The notes: a model not told the origin generated them from the letters alone. A DNA stretch of 64,000 nt from Phycisphaeraceae bacterium (GCA_019636845.1 JAHBWV010000001.1:1922001-1986000); one strand, 5' to 3'; shown: positions 42,119 through 49,678, numbered from the stretch's first letter. Program-made: numbers and translations.

Positions 42119-44035
42119 TCACCATGGCGGGGCGCGAGAGGGAGGCGAGGACTCCACGTGGAGTGCCGCGGGACGCGGAGGAAGAGGTTCACCACTGAGG
42201 GCTGCGGGGGAACGCGAAGGAAGAGGTTCACCACTGAGGGCTGCGGGGGAACGCGGAGGAAGCGATGAAGAGGGGGGAAATGGGGAAGAGTGTGAAGAGG
42301 CAGAAGAGGACTCAACGCGGAGGGCCGCGGAGGAACGCGGAGGAAGAGGTTCAACGCTGAGGGCTGCGGGGGAACGCGAAGGAAGAAGTTCACCACTGAG
42401 GGCCACGGAGGAACACGGAGGAGGCGAAGAAGAGGGGGGACATGGGGAAGAGGGTGAAGGGGCAGAAGAGGACTCAACGCGGAGGGCCGCGTAGGAACGC
42501 GGAGGAAGAGGTTCACCAGTGAGGGCTGCGGGGGAAGGCGGAGGAAGAGGTTCACCACTGAGGGCCACGGAGGACCACGGAGGAAGCGATGAAGAGGGGG
42601 GAAATGGGGAAGAGGGGGAAGGGGTAGAAGAGGACTCGGCTCGGAGAGCCGATCCACCCAAAGCCAAAGGCACACCGCTCTGGAGAGTGGTGCCGCGGGG
42701 AGTGGTGTCAGTCGGAGATGAGTCGGAAGGAGAGGTCCGCCCCGGGGGCGGGGAAGCACAAGAAGATGATGTGGGTATTGGTCCGCTCTCCACGGGTTGA
42801 AACCCGTGGCAACGAACCGTGCGCCCTTCGGGCGAGGAATCGGAGGAATCAGAAGAAGCGGATGATGATGCAGAATCGGAAGATGAGTTGAACGCGGAGG
42901 ACGCGGAGGAACGCGGAGAAGACGAAGAAGGGACAACAGCTAAAGGCGGGGAAACAGGATCAGGCGTGCGGACCCGAGGCGTGTCCGTGGCATGGGCGGC
43001 GGGGGCGCCAGTCTGGAGAGTGGTGCCACCGGGAGTGGTGCCAGGAGGAGATGAGTCGGAAGGAGAGGTCCGCTCGATGACGCGCGCGGTTCTGTGGAGT
43101 TCTGCAGCACGGGCGAGGATGGAGTCGTCAATGGGGACGATGCGGGAGAGGCGGTAGAGGTGGTGGCAGGCGCGGCGTGCGCCCTCGGCTCTGCGGAGTT
43201 CGAGGCGCTGGGCTTGCAGCGATGTGCCGCCCAGGATCGCTTCGCCGGGCAAGAACGCGCGGTCGGCGCTCTGGTTCAGGTGTGAGGGTGGGAGCGGGTC
43301 GTGGCGTGATGCACCGGGGGCGAGGTGTTCGTGCTGGGCTCGGAGTTGACGCGCGTGGGCGCGGGCCTCGGTGTAATCGTCGATGATGGTCTGCAGGACG
43401 CCGACGGTGGAGGCGAGACAAACGGAGGCGGCCATGCGGGTGTGGGCGCAGCCGCCTTTCTCGATGAGGAGCATCTTCTCGCGGATCTCGGGTTCGGTGA
43501 GCCACATGGCGAGGATGTCAACGGCGATGCGGAAGTCGCGCGCGACCGAGCAGAGCGATGAGCCGGGGTGGCAGAGCGCGGAGAGGATGGGGCTGTGGAG
43601 GTGGGCGGGGATGAGGGAGGAGCCGGAAGAGGAGGGCGAATCGGAAGATGAGTTGAACGCGGAGGAGTGCGGAGGAAGAGGTTCACCACTGAGGGCCGCG
43701 GGGGAAGGCAGAGGAAGAGGTTCACCGCTGAGGGCTGCGGGGGAAGGCAGAGGAAGTGGTTCACCACTGAGGGCCACGGAGGACCACGGAGGAAGCAATG
43801 AAGAGGGGGGAAATGGGGAAGAGGGTGAAGGGGCAGAAGAGGACTCAACGCGGAGGGCCGCGGAGGAGCGCGGAGAAGGCGAAGAAGTGTGAGAGGGGAG
43901 AGGTGCGGTGTCACCGCTCGGCAGAGGGTTGGGAGACTCGGCATCGGCTCGGAGATCCGATCCACCCAAAGCCAAAGGCGCACCGCTCTGGAGAGGGGTG
44001 TCATCGAGAGGAGTTGTCGCGGCGTGAGCGACCAT
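42119..44035 (-). CDS. Repeat-built Ser/Pro-rich ORF with a conserved-looking core
   Basis: A 638-codon open frame of unknown function. The middle (about 43073-43620) looks like a genuine protein: a helical region VARDFRIAVDILAMWLTEPE resembling an HTH, then KGGCAHTRMAASVCLASTVG, a helix TEARAHARQLRAQHEHLA and LRRAEGARRACHHLYRLSRI. Both flanks are translated DNA repeats: SSPFPPSSSLPPWSSVALSG-type units of 54 residues, plus palindromic inserts. The repeats are purine-rich on the plus strand, so stop codons are rare on the minus strand and an ORF can persist by chance. Either the core gene has been extended in frame by repeats, or only the core is translated. The start is uncertain; no ribosome site is seen before ATG 44035. 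Confidence 0.45.
   Translation of the reverse strand: MVAHAATTPLDDTPLQSGAPLALGGSDLRADAESPNPLPSGDTAPLPSHTSSPSPRSSAALRVESSSAPSPSSPFPPSSLLPPWSSVALSGEPLPLPSPAALSGEPLPLPSPAALSGEPLPPHSSAFNSSSDSPSSSGSSLIPAHLHSPILSALCHPGSSLCSVARDFRIAVDILAMWLTEPEIREKMLLIEKGGCAHTRMAASVCLASTVGVLQTIIDDYTEARAHARQLRAQHEHLAPGASRHDPLPPSHLNQSADRAFLPGEAILGGTSLQAQRLELRRAEGARRACHHLYRLSRIVPIDDSILARAAELHRTARVIERTSPSDSSPPGTTPGGTTLQTGAPAAHATDTPRVRTPDPVSPPLAVVPSSSSPRSSASSAFNSSSDSASSSASSDSSDSSPEGRTVRCHGFQPVESGPIPTSSSCASPPPGRTSPSDSSPTDTTPRGTTLQSGVPLALGGSALRAESSSTPSPSSPFPPSSSLPPWSSVALSGEPLPPPSPAALTGEPLPPRSYAALRVESSSAPSPSSPCPPSSSPPPCSSVALSGELLPSRSPAALSVEPLPPRSSAALRVESSSASSHSSPFPPSSSLPPRSPAALSGEPLPSRSPAALSGEPLPPRPAALHVESSPPSRAPPW
42160..42650. 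repeat. 162-bp purine-rich tandem repeat (three copies; a fourth copy near 43660-43890)
   Basis: The phrase gaagagggggga(a/c)atgggg recurs at 42267, 42429 and 42591, exactly 162 bp apart, and again at about 43800, which is 1209 bp (403 codons) further, so all copies share one reading frame. Each unit contains the sub-motifs ctcaacgcggagggccgcg, gaacgcggaggaagagg and ttcaccactgagggc. The sub-motifs vary (cacggagg/cgcggagg), showing internal divergence. Confidence 0.85.
42636..42705. repeat. Palindromic module R2, second copy at 43944-44010
   Basis: tcggctc-gga-gagccga hairpin, then gatccacccaaagccaaagg, then accgctctggagagtggtg. The copy at 43944-44010 matches closely and lies near the other end of the same ORF. 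The terminal ACCGCTC-TGGA-GAGCGGT hairpin also occurs at 50559-50578 and, degenerate, at 25235-25253 and 43012-43030. Confidence 0.75.
42784..42838. repeat. Palindromic module R3 inside the open frame
   Basis: CCACGGG-TTGAAA-CCCGTGG followed by a second hairpin around GCCCTTCGGGC. Both are typical extragenic palindromes, yet here they read in frame as a fragment containing RTVRCHGFQPVESGP. Confidence 0.7.
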
Positions 44036-44137
44036 GCGACGACGATACAGCGCGGCGGGCGCGATGCAAGCGGTGCGGAGCGGGAATGTGATGAGTGAGG
44101 GTGGTTGGGCGCGCAGATGGCATGAGTGCGCGCGGTG

Positions 44138-44161
44138 TCACTGACAACAGTGTGTCAGTGA
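44138..44161. other. Hairpin in the 44036-44380 gap
   Basis: TCACTGACA-ACAGTG-TGTCAGTGA is a perfect 9-bp stem. It lies between the zinc-ribbon gene (stop 44381) and the repeat-built ORF. The rest of the gap contains the low-complexity phrases aaggaacaaggcacgaagcacc and gtgccaagacacaaggc, which resemble repeat material, and no credible ORF. Confidence 0.5.
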
Positions 44162-44380
44162 AGGGAAGTCAAGGGAGCTGGCGGCCAGAAATAGCAAATG
44201 GCAAAGGGCCAGATGGCACACAGAGGATGGGGGCGGAAGGCGGGGGCGGGACCAGAGGAGCGAGAGTCGGGGGCGTCCGCCCCGCTCCACCAAGGAGGCC
44301 GCTGCGCGGACGTAGGAACGAAGGAACAAGGCACGAAGCACCATCTAGGTGCCAAGACACAAGGCAAGATGGGGTGTGGA

Positions 44381-45223
44381 TCACGCGGGCGGCACTTTGC
44401 CCCAGCCGCATTCGGGGCAGCCCTGGGAGAAGTCGGAGAGGAGGTCGTAGTCACAGCGTGGGCAGTGGCCGCGGCGGATGCGGCGGGCACGGGTGAGCGT
44501 CGGAAGCGGCGTGCGGAGGATCGTCCATGCCGACCATGAGAACGCCGCGAGAATGACGATGTCGTGGATCAGCAGCGGCCACACGAACCGTGCCGTCGTG
44601 CGATCGCCCTTCTTTAACTCCGCGGCGTACTTCGCGGTTTCGGGCGATGCCCAGTCCGACTCCGTCGCCAACCAGTTGCAGAATATCGCTCGGAACTCGG
44701 AGGCCTGTGCAGTCGTGAGCGGCTGCATGGTTGCACTCTGGACGTAACAGTTGTAGTCCGTGATCTGACGAGCGGGGGTCAGGAGCCCGTATCCATTCGT
44801 AGACAGCCGCGACGAGAACATGCCGGCATACGCAACGGGTTGCCAATCTCTAGGTGGGAAGTCCGCCATTGCAGCTTGGACCTGGTTCCAGTTGTCCGGG
44901 TCCACGCCCGCGACCTCAGCCGCGGCACGCTCCATGTCCGTTCCGCCGTCAGAGACGATGCGGACACCGCTCGGCGTGGAAAAGATGTGAGCAACAACCG
45001 GGCGGAAGGATGGCCCTCCACGGCCTGAGAACATATCGAGAACGCCACGGAAGACTGTGTGGTTTCGGGTGCCGAAGTTGGCACTCGCCACAACGCCCAA
45101 ATCAACGACAACGATCGCAATGCAAACCATCGCAAGGCCCAGACGCTGCCCGGCTCTGCGGATGCTTTCCACTTCGGCATTGAGCGCCGAAGCCGTCCGT
45201 CGTTTCGAAGTCGGATCACTCAT
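44381..45223 (-). CDS. Membrane protein with C-terminal zinc ribbon (paralogue A)
   Basis: A 280-residue protein of unknown function. One transmembrane helix near residues 30-50 (LAMVCIAIVVVDLGVVA), a large extracytoplasmic domain (~55-205) with SDWASPETAKYAAELKKGDR, a second helix near 215-235 (LLIHDIVILAAFSWSAWTIL) and a C-terminal cytoplasmic four-Cys zinc ribbon CPRCDYDLL...CPECGWGK. It shares order and many residues with the gene at 45614-46390 (CNWLATESDWASP versus CDWLATESEWASP), so they are duplicates. Its ATG lies inside a relic gene tail (45216-45302). The zinc-ribbon type is widespread in planctomycetes. Confidence 0.82.
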   Translation of the reverse strand: MSDPTSKRRTASALNAEVESIRRAGQRLGLAMVCIAIVVVDLGVVASANFGTRNHTVFRGVLDMFSGRGGPSFRPVVAHIFSTPSGVRIVSDGGTDMERAAAEVAGVDPDNWNQVQAAMADFPPRDWQPVAYAGMFSSRLSTNGYGLLTPARQITDYNCYVQSATMQPLTTAQASEFRAIFCNWLATESDWASPETAKYAAELKKGDRTTARFVWPLLIHDIVILAAFSWSAWTILRTPLPTLTRARRIRRGHCPRCDYDLLSDFSQGCPECGWGKVPPA

Positions 45224-45302
45224 TACTCAGCCCCATACCCCAGGCGCATTCGGGGCAGCGATGGGAGAAGTCGGCGAAAGGATTGTAATCGAGAGGCGAC
45301 AT
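45216..45302 (-). pseudogene. Truncated zinc-ribbon gene tail, copy 1
   Basis: Only the last ~28 codons of a zinc-ribbon membrane protein survive: DYNPFADFSHRCPECAWG, with the first Cys pair lost and the end changed (GMGLSNE then stop). The stop overlaps the start of the intact gene at 45223. It is the first unit of the 195-bp tandem duplication. Confidence 0.65.
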
Positions 45303-45648
45303 GCACCCCTCCGGGGTGCGGGGTATTGGGGACGGCTGACCGGGGGTTGCGCTTCGGCGAAGCGCCTCGCTCCACCCCCGGCTACACACGTTCAGCCCTC
45401 CGGGCTGGAGAGTGTGGGCTCAGGGTTCCTTTCCCCAGCCGCACTCGGGGCAGCGATGGGAGAAGTCGGCGAAAGGATTGTAATCGAGAGGCGACATGCA
45501 CCCCTCCGGGGTGCGGGGTATCGGGACGGCTGACCGGGGGTTGCGCTTCGGCGAAGCGCCTCGCTTCACCCCCGGCTACACACTGTCAGCCCTTCGGGCT
45601 GGAGAGTGTGCGCTCAGGGTTCTTTCCCCCAGCCGCATTCGGGGCAGC
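45251..45648. repeat. 195-bp tandem duplication carrying gene tails and a three-hairpin element
   Basis: The phrase cggggcag recurs at 45251, 45446 and 45640 (periods 195 and 194 bp). Each unit contains a zinc-ribbon gene tail followed on the minus-strand 3' side by a ~105-bp element with three hairpins; in the left copy these are GCACCCC-TCC-GGGGTGC (45303-45319), CCGGGGGT...ACCCCCGG enclosing GCGCTTC-GGC-GAAGCGC (45340-45381) and CAGCCC-TCC-GGGCTG (45393-45407). The third tail is that of the intact gene ending at 45614. Confidence 0.85.
45420..45497 (-). pseudogene. Truncated zinc-ribbon gene tail, copy 2
   Basis: 25 codons (MSPLDYNPFADFSHRCPECG then WGKEP and stop). The ending WGKEP equals that of the intact paralogue at 45614-46390, but DYNPFADFSHR differs from its DYDLIAKFETG, so the tail comes from another family member and not from a simple copy of the neighbour. 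Confidence 0.65.
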
Positions 45649-46390
45649 CGGTCTCAAACTTGGCGATGAGGTCGTAGTCACAGCCGGGACAGCGACCATT
45701 CGCAAGGCGGGCTCGCCGCCGGAGCAGGACAGGCGGCACGCGTAGCAACGTCCACGATGACCACGCGATCGCGCATACGACAACGATGTCGTGCACAAGG
45801 AACGGCCAGATGATTCGCCTGGCAATGTGATCGCCCGTGCGGAGTTCCGCGGCGTACGCAGCGGTCGCGGGCGAAGCCCATTCGGACTCGGTGGCGAGCC
45901 AGTCACAGAACATGCTTCGTATCCTGGTCACCGCATCACTTGTAAGAGGTACGCCCCTTTCCTGAATGACGCTCACCTCGAAGACGCTCTGACTCACGGC
46001 GGGCAACAAGAGCCCGAAGCCGATCGGTTGGAGATGACGCATGCTGAACCAGACCGTGGCTTGCTTCTTCCACCCCGGAGGTGGAAACGTCCCAAAGTGA
46101 TCGGTGAGCCGTTCCATCGCAGGGCTGCTCTGCTGCACTGCCCACACGCCGCTCGGTGAATCGAAATACTCAATAAGCATCGGCTTGGAGCTGCCACCGC
46201 CCCCCGTCACAAGAATGGTCGGCAGTGTCACGCTGTTGGATGAGAAGGAGATAAACAGAACGGCGAAGAGATCGATGATGCAGAATCCCGCCAAGACAAT
46301 GGCTCGCGAGAGCCGGCGCGAGAGGCGGTGTAGTCGCGCATGCTCCGCGGCAAGCGGTGATCGACCTGGCGCGAGCCCGTCCTCATTCAC
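45614..46390 (-). CDS. Membrane protein with C-terminal zinc ribbon (paralogue B)
   Basis: A 258-residue paralogue of 44381-45223: helix near residues 28-48 (AIVLAGFCIIDLFAVLFI), extracytoplasmic domain with CDWLATESEWASPATAAYAA, helix near 195-215 (FLVHDIVVVCAIAWSSWTLL) and the zinc ribbon CPGCDYDLI...CPECGWGKEP. GTG 46390 is chosen: GGAGGG is upstream and it overlaps the stop of the flavoprotein gene by 8 bp; the frame is open to 46498 but inside that gene. Function unknown. Confidence 0.8.
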   Translation of the reverse strand: MNEDGLAPGRSPLAAEHARLHRLSRRLSRAIVLAGFCIIDLFAVLFISFSSNSVTLPTILVTGGGGSSKPMLIEYFDSPSGVWAVQQSSPAMERLTDHFGTFPPPGWKKQATVWFSMRHLQPIGFGLLLPAVSQSVFEVSVIQERGVPLTSDAVTRIRSMFCDWLATESEWASPATAAYAAELRTGDHIARRIIWPFLVHDIVVVCAIAWSSWTLLRVPPVLLRRRARLANGRCPGCDYDLIAKFETGCPECGWGKEP

Positions 46391-47765
46391 GAAGCTTTCC
46401 CTCCGCGTTCGACTGCGAGGAAGCCGCTCCGCGCCCGGCGAGGTAGCCGCTGGCCCAGGCCCACTGGAAGTTGAAGCCGCCGATGCGTCCGTCGACATCG
46501 CAGATCTCGCCGCAGAGGTGGAGCGAGGGGCAGGCGCGTGACTCCATGGTGTCGAGCTTGATCTCGGACAAGGGGACGCCTCCGGCGGTGACCTCGGCGT
46601 AGGTGTATCCGCGATCGCCGGTGATGGGGATCCGCATTTCCGTCAGGGCGATGACGAGTGAGCGGCGGGCCTCACGCGTCAGGGCGTTGCCGCTGACGCC
46701 GGGGGCGACGCCCGCTTCCTTGCAGATGGCTTCGGCGAGGCGGTCGGGGAGTTTGGCGGCGGTCGCTTCAGAGGAACGCTCGCGGAGCCAGCGGATGACG
46801 CTCATCTTGCCAATCTGCTGCAGTTCGCGATCAACCGTCTCCCCGGTCGAACCGGGGAGCCAGTTGATCGCGAGCCATGCGCCGGGGTCGTCGTTGCGGG
46901 CGGCGGTGAGGTAGCGGGAGATGTCGAGGGGGCCGGGGCCGGAGAGGCCGAAGTGGGTGCAGAGGGTTGAGTTGGTGAACTGGGCGAGGCGTTTGTTGGT
47001 TGAACTGCGGACTTCGAGGGTGACGTCCGCCGCGAGGCCTGAGAGGGAGCGGATAAAGTGGCCATCGGGGACAATGAGGGGGACGAGGGCGGGGAAGACG
47101 CGCGGGGTGATGGAGTGGCCGAGGGCGCGGGCGAAGTCGTACCCCTTGCCGTCGGAGCCGGACTTTGGGAGTGAGCGGCCTCCGGTGGCGAGGATGATGC
47201 GGTGGGCGGTGAGGGATTCGGGGGCTGCTCTCTCGGTCGCTGCGACGGATGGCTCGCGCGCGATGTGGAAGAGGCCGTCGGGGCCGCGGGTGATTGAATC
47301 GACTCGCCAGGGGTGGCGGATTTCAACAGCGGCATCGCGTGCTGCTTCGAGGAGGGCGTTCAGGATGGTGCGGGCGGAGTCGGTGGTGGGAAAGAGTTTG
47401 CCTGTGTCTTCGCGTTTGAGTTCGACGCCGCGTTCGCGGAAGAAGTCGACGGTGCGTTCGACGGGGAAGGAGCGAAGGACTTTCTTGATCGCGTTGCGGC
47501 TGGAGCCGGCGTATGCGGATTCGTCAACGGCGTGGTGTGTGACGTTGCAGCGGCCGCCTCCGGCGACGAGGATCTTGGCGCCGAGGGTGCGTGCGCTGTC
47601 GAGTGCGATAATGGAGAGCGGGTGTTTCTGCTCGCGGGCGGCGCGTCCTGCGGTGATAGCGGCCATGAGACCCGCAGCGCCTGCGCCGATAATGGCGATG
47701 TCGATGGTTTCGGCGGGCAGTCGCGGCGGGGTGGGATGTTGGGAGGGGCTCACTCGTGTGATCAT
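46383..47765 (-). CDS. HI0933/BaiN-family NAD(P)/FAD-dependent oxidoreductase
   Basis: A 460-residue flavoprotein. The FAD-binding dinucleotide fold IAIIGAGAAGLMAAITAG lies near residue 25; the family phrases ILVAGGGRCNVTH and ATGGRSLPKSGSDGKGYDFA and the C-terminal LCGEICDVDGRIGGFNFQWA are all present. The family is best known for uncharacterised proteins and BaiN-like enzymes; the substrate here is unknown. Start ATG 47765 (MITRVSPSQHPTPPRLPAET) is likely; the frame runs upstream to 47861. The paralogue-B zinc-ribbon gene follows with an 8-bp overlap. Confidence 0.9.
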   Translation of the reverse strand: MITRVSPSQHPTPPRLPAETIDIAIIGAGAAGLMAAITAGRAAREQKHPLSIIALDSARTLGAKILVAGGGRCNVTHHAVDESAYAGSSRNAIKKVLRSFPVERTVDFFRERGVELKREDTGKLFPTTDSARTILNALLEAARDAAVEIRHPWRVDSITRGPDGLFHIAREPSVAATERAAPESLTAHRIILATGGRSLPKSGSDGKGYDFARALGHSITPRVFPALVPLIVPDGHFIRSLSGLAADVTLEVRSSTNKRLAQFTNSTLCTHFGLSGPGPLDISRYLTAARNDDPGAWLAINWLPGSTGETVDRELQQIGKMSVIRWLRERSSEATAAKLPDRLAEAICKEAGVAPGVSGNALTREARRSLVIALTEMRIPITGDRGYTYAEVTAGGVPLSEIKLDTMESRACPSLHLCGEICDVDGRIGGFNFQWAWASGYLAGRGAASSQSNAEGKLRE

Positions 47766-47902
47766 TCGCGGGGTGGGAGGGGGATGTGGCCGTGGTATAT
47801 GGAGCTGACTGTGAGCGACGGACGAGACGTGGACGAAGGTCCGACGCGAATGGTGACGCATGCGATTCGCCGGTCACTCGATTCGAGGGGGGCTGTAGTC
47901 GC

Positions 47903-47938
47903 TTGATTATTTGGTCGATATTCGTATAGTGTCACTAT
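47903..47938 (+). promoter_or_regulatory. Promoter with overlapping palindrome, predicted leaderless start
   Basis: TTGATT (47903-47908), 16 bases, TATAGT (47925-47930): a near-consensus promoter. The expected start point, seven bases past the -10, is 47937, the A of the ATG of the next gene, so the mRNA should be leaderless. ATAGTG-T-CACTAT (47926-47938) is a perfect palindrome covering the -10 and the start codon, placed where a repressor would block initiation. Confidence 0.65.
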
Positions 47939-48506
47939 GTATTTTCAGGATGACAAACTCGTGCTTGACGCGATCGCGCGGCTTGGTGCTGTGTTAGCTG
48001 TTGCTGCGGGATCACATCGAGTTCTGGTCGTTGTATCAGGCGGTGTTGCGGGGCTTCTGGGTGGATTGCTCTCCGGGAGCCGTACTACGGGCGACGTGGA
48101 TGTTTTGTGGACGGGATCGGAGGAGGAATGGGGAGCGATCGAGCGAGCCGCGGCGATGGTCGCGGAGGAGCTCTCACTGCCTCCCCGCTGGTTCAATCGG
48201 GATTGCTCGCAGTTCGCGTGGTGCTTGCCGCTGGGGTGGAGGTCGAGATGTGTCGGGGTCGGCGTGTTTGGGCCGCTAGATGTCGTAAGGATCGGACGGC
48301 GTGATCTGCTCGGAGCGAAGCTGGTGAGTTCGCCGAAGCGGCCGCAGGACCTGCTCGATATCCGGGCGATCGCACCGACCCGAGAGGAGATTGCGTTCTT
48401 GCGAGAGCATTTGGATCGTCTGGAGTCGGAACATCTCGGGGGAGAGACGTTCGAGCGGCAGCGTCAGATTCTGGAGACGTTCGCGAGATTCGTGGATCAA
48501 GGTTGA
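47937..48506 (+). CDS. Nucleotidyltransferase-fold protein (DUF6036/AbiEii-like)
   Basis: A 189-residue protein with the minimal nucleotidyltransferase pattern: VVVSGGVAGLLGGLLSGSR (GG near 35-36) followed by TTGDVDVLW with the DxD metal pair at 53-55. The middle (LPPRWFNRDCSQFAWCLPLG) and the PKRPQDLLDIRAI helix recall the DUF6036/AbiEii group that includes toxins which modify tRNA with nucleotides. The third acidic residue is not clear. No ribosome site precedes the ATG, in keeping with a leaderless mRNA. The next gene starts 2 bp after its stop. Toxin or defence function is inference. Confidence 0.75.
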   Translation: MYFQDDKLVLDAIARLGAVLAVAAGSHRVLVVVSGGVAGLLGGLLSGSRTTGDVDVLWTGSEEEWGAIERAAAMVAEELSLPPRWFNRDCSQFAWCLPLGWRSRCVGVGVFGPLDVVRIGRRDLLGAKLVSSPKRPQDLLDIRAIAPTREEIAFLREHLDRLESEHLGGETFERQRQILETFARFVDQG

Positions 48507-48508
48507 GT

Positions 48509-49249
48509 ATGAGCAAGAGGAAGCACAACTCGATCGAAGCCCGTTGGGCCGCGCTCGGCGTGCTGCTGAACTGCGCGCCGGCGAGGTCGACGCCGGACAT
48601 CGAACGGCTGCTGATCGAGACCGCGTGCGAGCTCCCGGGGAATCCACGATTGTTCTCGCTGGTCGCGACGTGGCTCGCGATCTACGGGCATTGTGTGGCG
48701 CGACATCGGCTCGCACGGCTCATCACCGACGAGTGCCCTCGCGATGATCGGCCCGCTCTGGGGCTGCTGCTGGAGGAATCGGTGAGATTGGGCGGGCCGC
48801 GAGATCTACGAATCGCGATTGAGCGGTGCGAGCCCGCGTCAGTGCCCGGGCCGCTTTTCGATGTGCAACGGGGCCATCGGTCGCTGGCTTCGATCGCGGA
48901 AGTGTCTGCATCCGACGCCTCGCGGAAATGGGGCGTCTGGGCTCCGGAAGCGGAGCGCAGGGAGGAGGCGATCCGGCCCGTGGCGTGGCTGCTGAAGCGT
49001 GTGCCGGCGTGCCGCGAGAGACTGGTGAGGAAGGGTGACTTGCGGTGCTCCATCGTGGAGGCGCTGCGCCTGGACTTCGCGGGCGTGGCATCATCGGTCG
49101 CGGCGTTGACCCGCGCGTGTGGTGCGACGCGTGCAGGATTGGAGCGAGCGTTGGATGCGCTGGTTCGCGAGGGCGCGGTCATCGTCCGTGACGTGCCGGG
49201 GAGCAAGCGCGATCGGGAGGTGGTGTTGGGGGTGGGTGCGGGGCGGTGA
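48509..49249 (+). CDS. Partner protein with C-terminal winged-helix-like region
   Basis: A 246-residue protein of unknown family (MSKRKHNSIEARWAALGVLL). A TTG at 48503 that overlaps the previous stop is an alternative start. The N-terminal ~70 residues are helical (ETACELPGNPRLFSLVATWL). The C-terminal ~60 residues (LTRACGATRAGLERALDALV, REGAVIVRDVPGSKRDREVV) look like a winged helix. Paired with a nucleotidyltransferase and a palindromic promoter, it is a natural candidate for the antitoxin/repressor. It is larger than a minimal antitoxin, as AbiEi-type antitoxins are. Confidence 0.7.
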   Translation: MSKRKHNSIEARWAALGVLLNCAPARSTPDIERLLIETACELPGNPRLFSLVATWLAIYGHCVARHRLARLITDECPRDDRPALGLLLEESVRLGGPRDLRIAIERCEPASVPGPLFDVQRGHRSLASIAEVSASDASRKWGVWAPEAERREEAIRPVAWLLKRVPACRERLVRKGDLRCSIVEALRLDFAGVASSVAALTRACGATRAGLERALDALVREGAVIVRDVPGSKRDREVVLGVGAGR

Positions 49250-49306
49250 GCGCTCGGGTCGGCCAGATCCGCCCGTGTGCATCGAGTTCGTTAGAGTAAA
49301 GCCGAC

Positions 49307-49678
49307 ATGAGAGCGAATCCGACCAAGCCGACCTGTGCCAAGTGCGGCTACGACCTCGCGGGGTTGCCCACGAGCGGCGACTGCCCCGAGTGTGGCAAAC
49401 CCATCCGCCATTCATTGAACCGGGGTCCGAATCCTTGGACACTCGCTTCAAGGCAAGCGCTGTGGTTCGCCGTGGGGGCGTTAATAACCTCCTTCTTCCT
49501 CGTGTTGCCCGCGCCTGTGTTCTTGATCCTCGCATTCGTTCGGATCATTCAGGCTCGACGCCACATGCGGAATGGAATGCTGCCCCGGTCCGAAGCGCCG
49601 TTCGTCAGCTTGGCGATCATGTTTTCCATGTTCGCGGCAATCGCGATATCGATCGTGGTGGTGGCGTTGTTGGGGTGA
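49307..49678 (+). CDS. Small membrane protein with N-terminal zinc ribbon
   Basis: A 123-residue protein. The four-Cys ribbon CAKCGYDLAGLPTSGDCPEC is at residues ~10-29, followed by two transmembrane helices (ALWFAVGALITSFFLVLPAP with a continuation; APFVSLAIMFSMFAAIAISI). Here the ribbon is N-terminal, whereas in the 44-46 kb paralogues it is C-terminal. Function unknown; the module is typical of planctomycete inner-membrane proteins. Confidence 0.82.
   Translation: MRANPTKPTCAKCGYDLAGLPTSGDCPECGKPIRHSLNRGPNPWTLASRQALWFAVGALITSFFLVLPAPVFLILAFVRIIQARRHMRNGMLPRSEAPFVSLAIMFSMFAAIAISIVVVALLG

Noticed and set aside
42160-43900. CRISPR array
   Set aside because: Repeats are long (162 bp), imperfect and contiguous, with no unique spacers of constant length and no cas genes.
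45057-45745. Plus-strand ORFs across the 195-bp duplication
   Set aside because: They read through palindromic hairpins and the reverse of zinc-ribbon tails; the minus strand carries the recognisable protein fragments.
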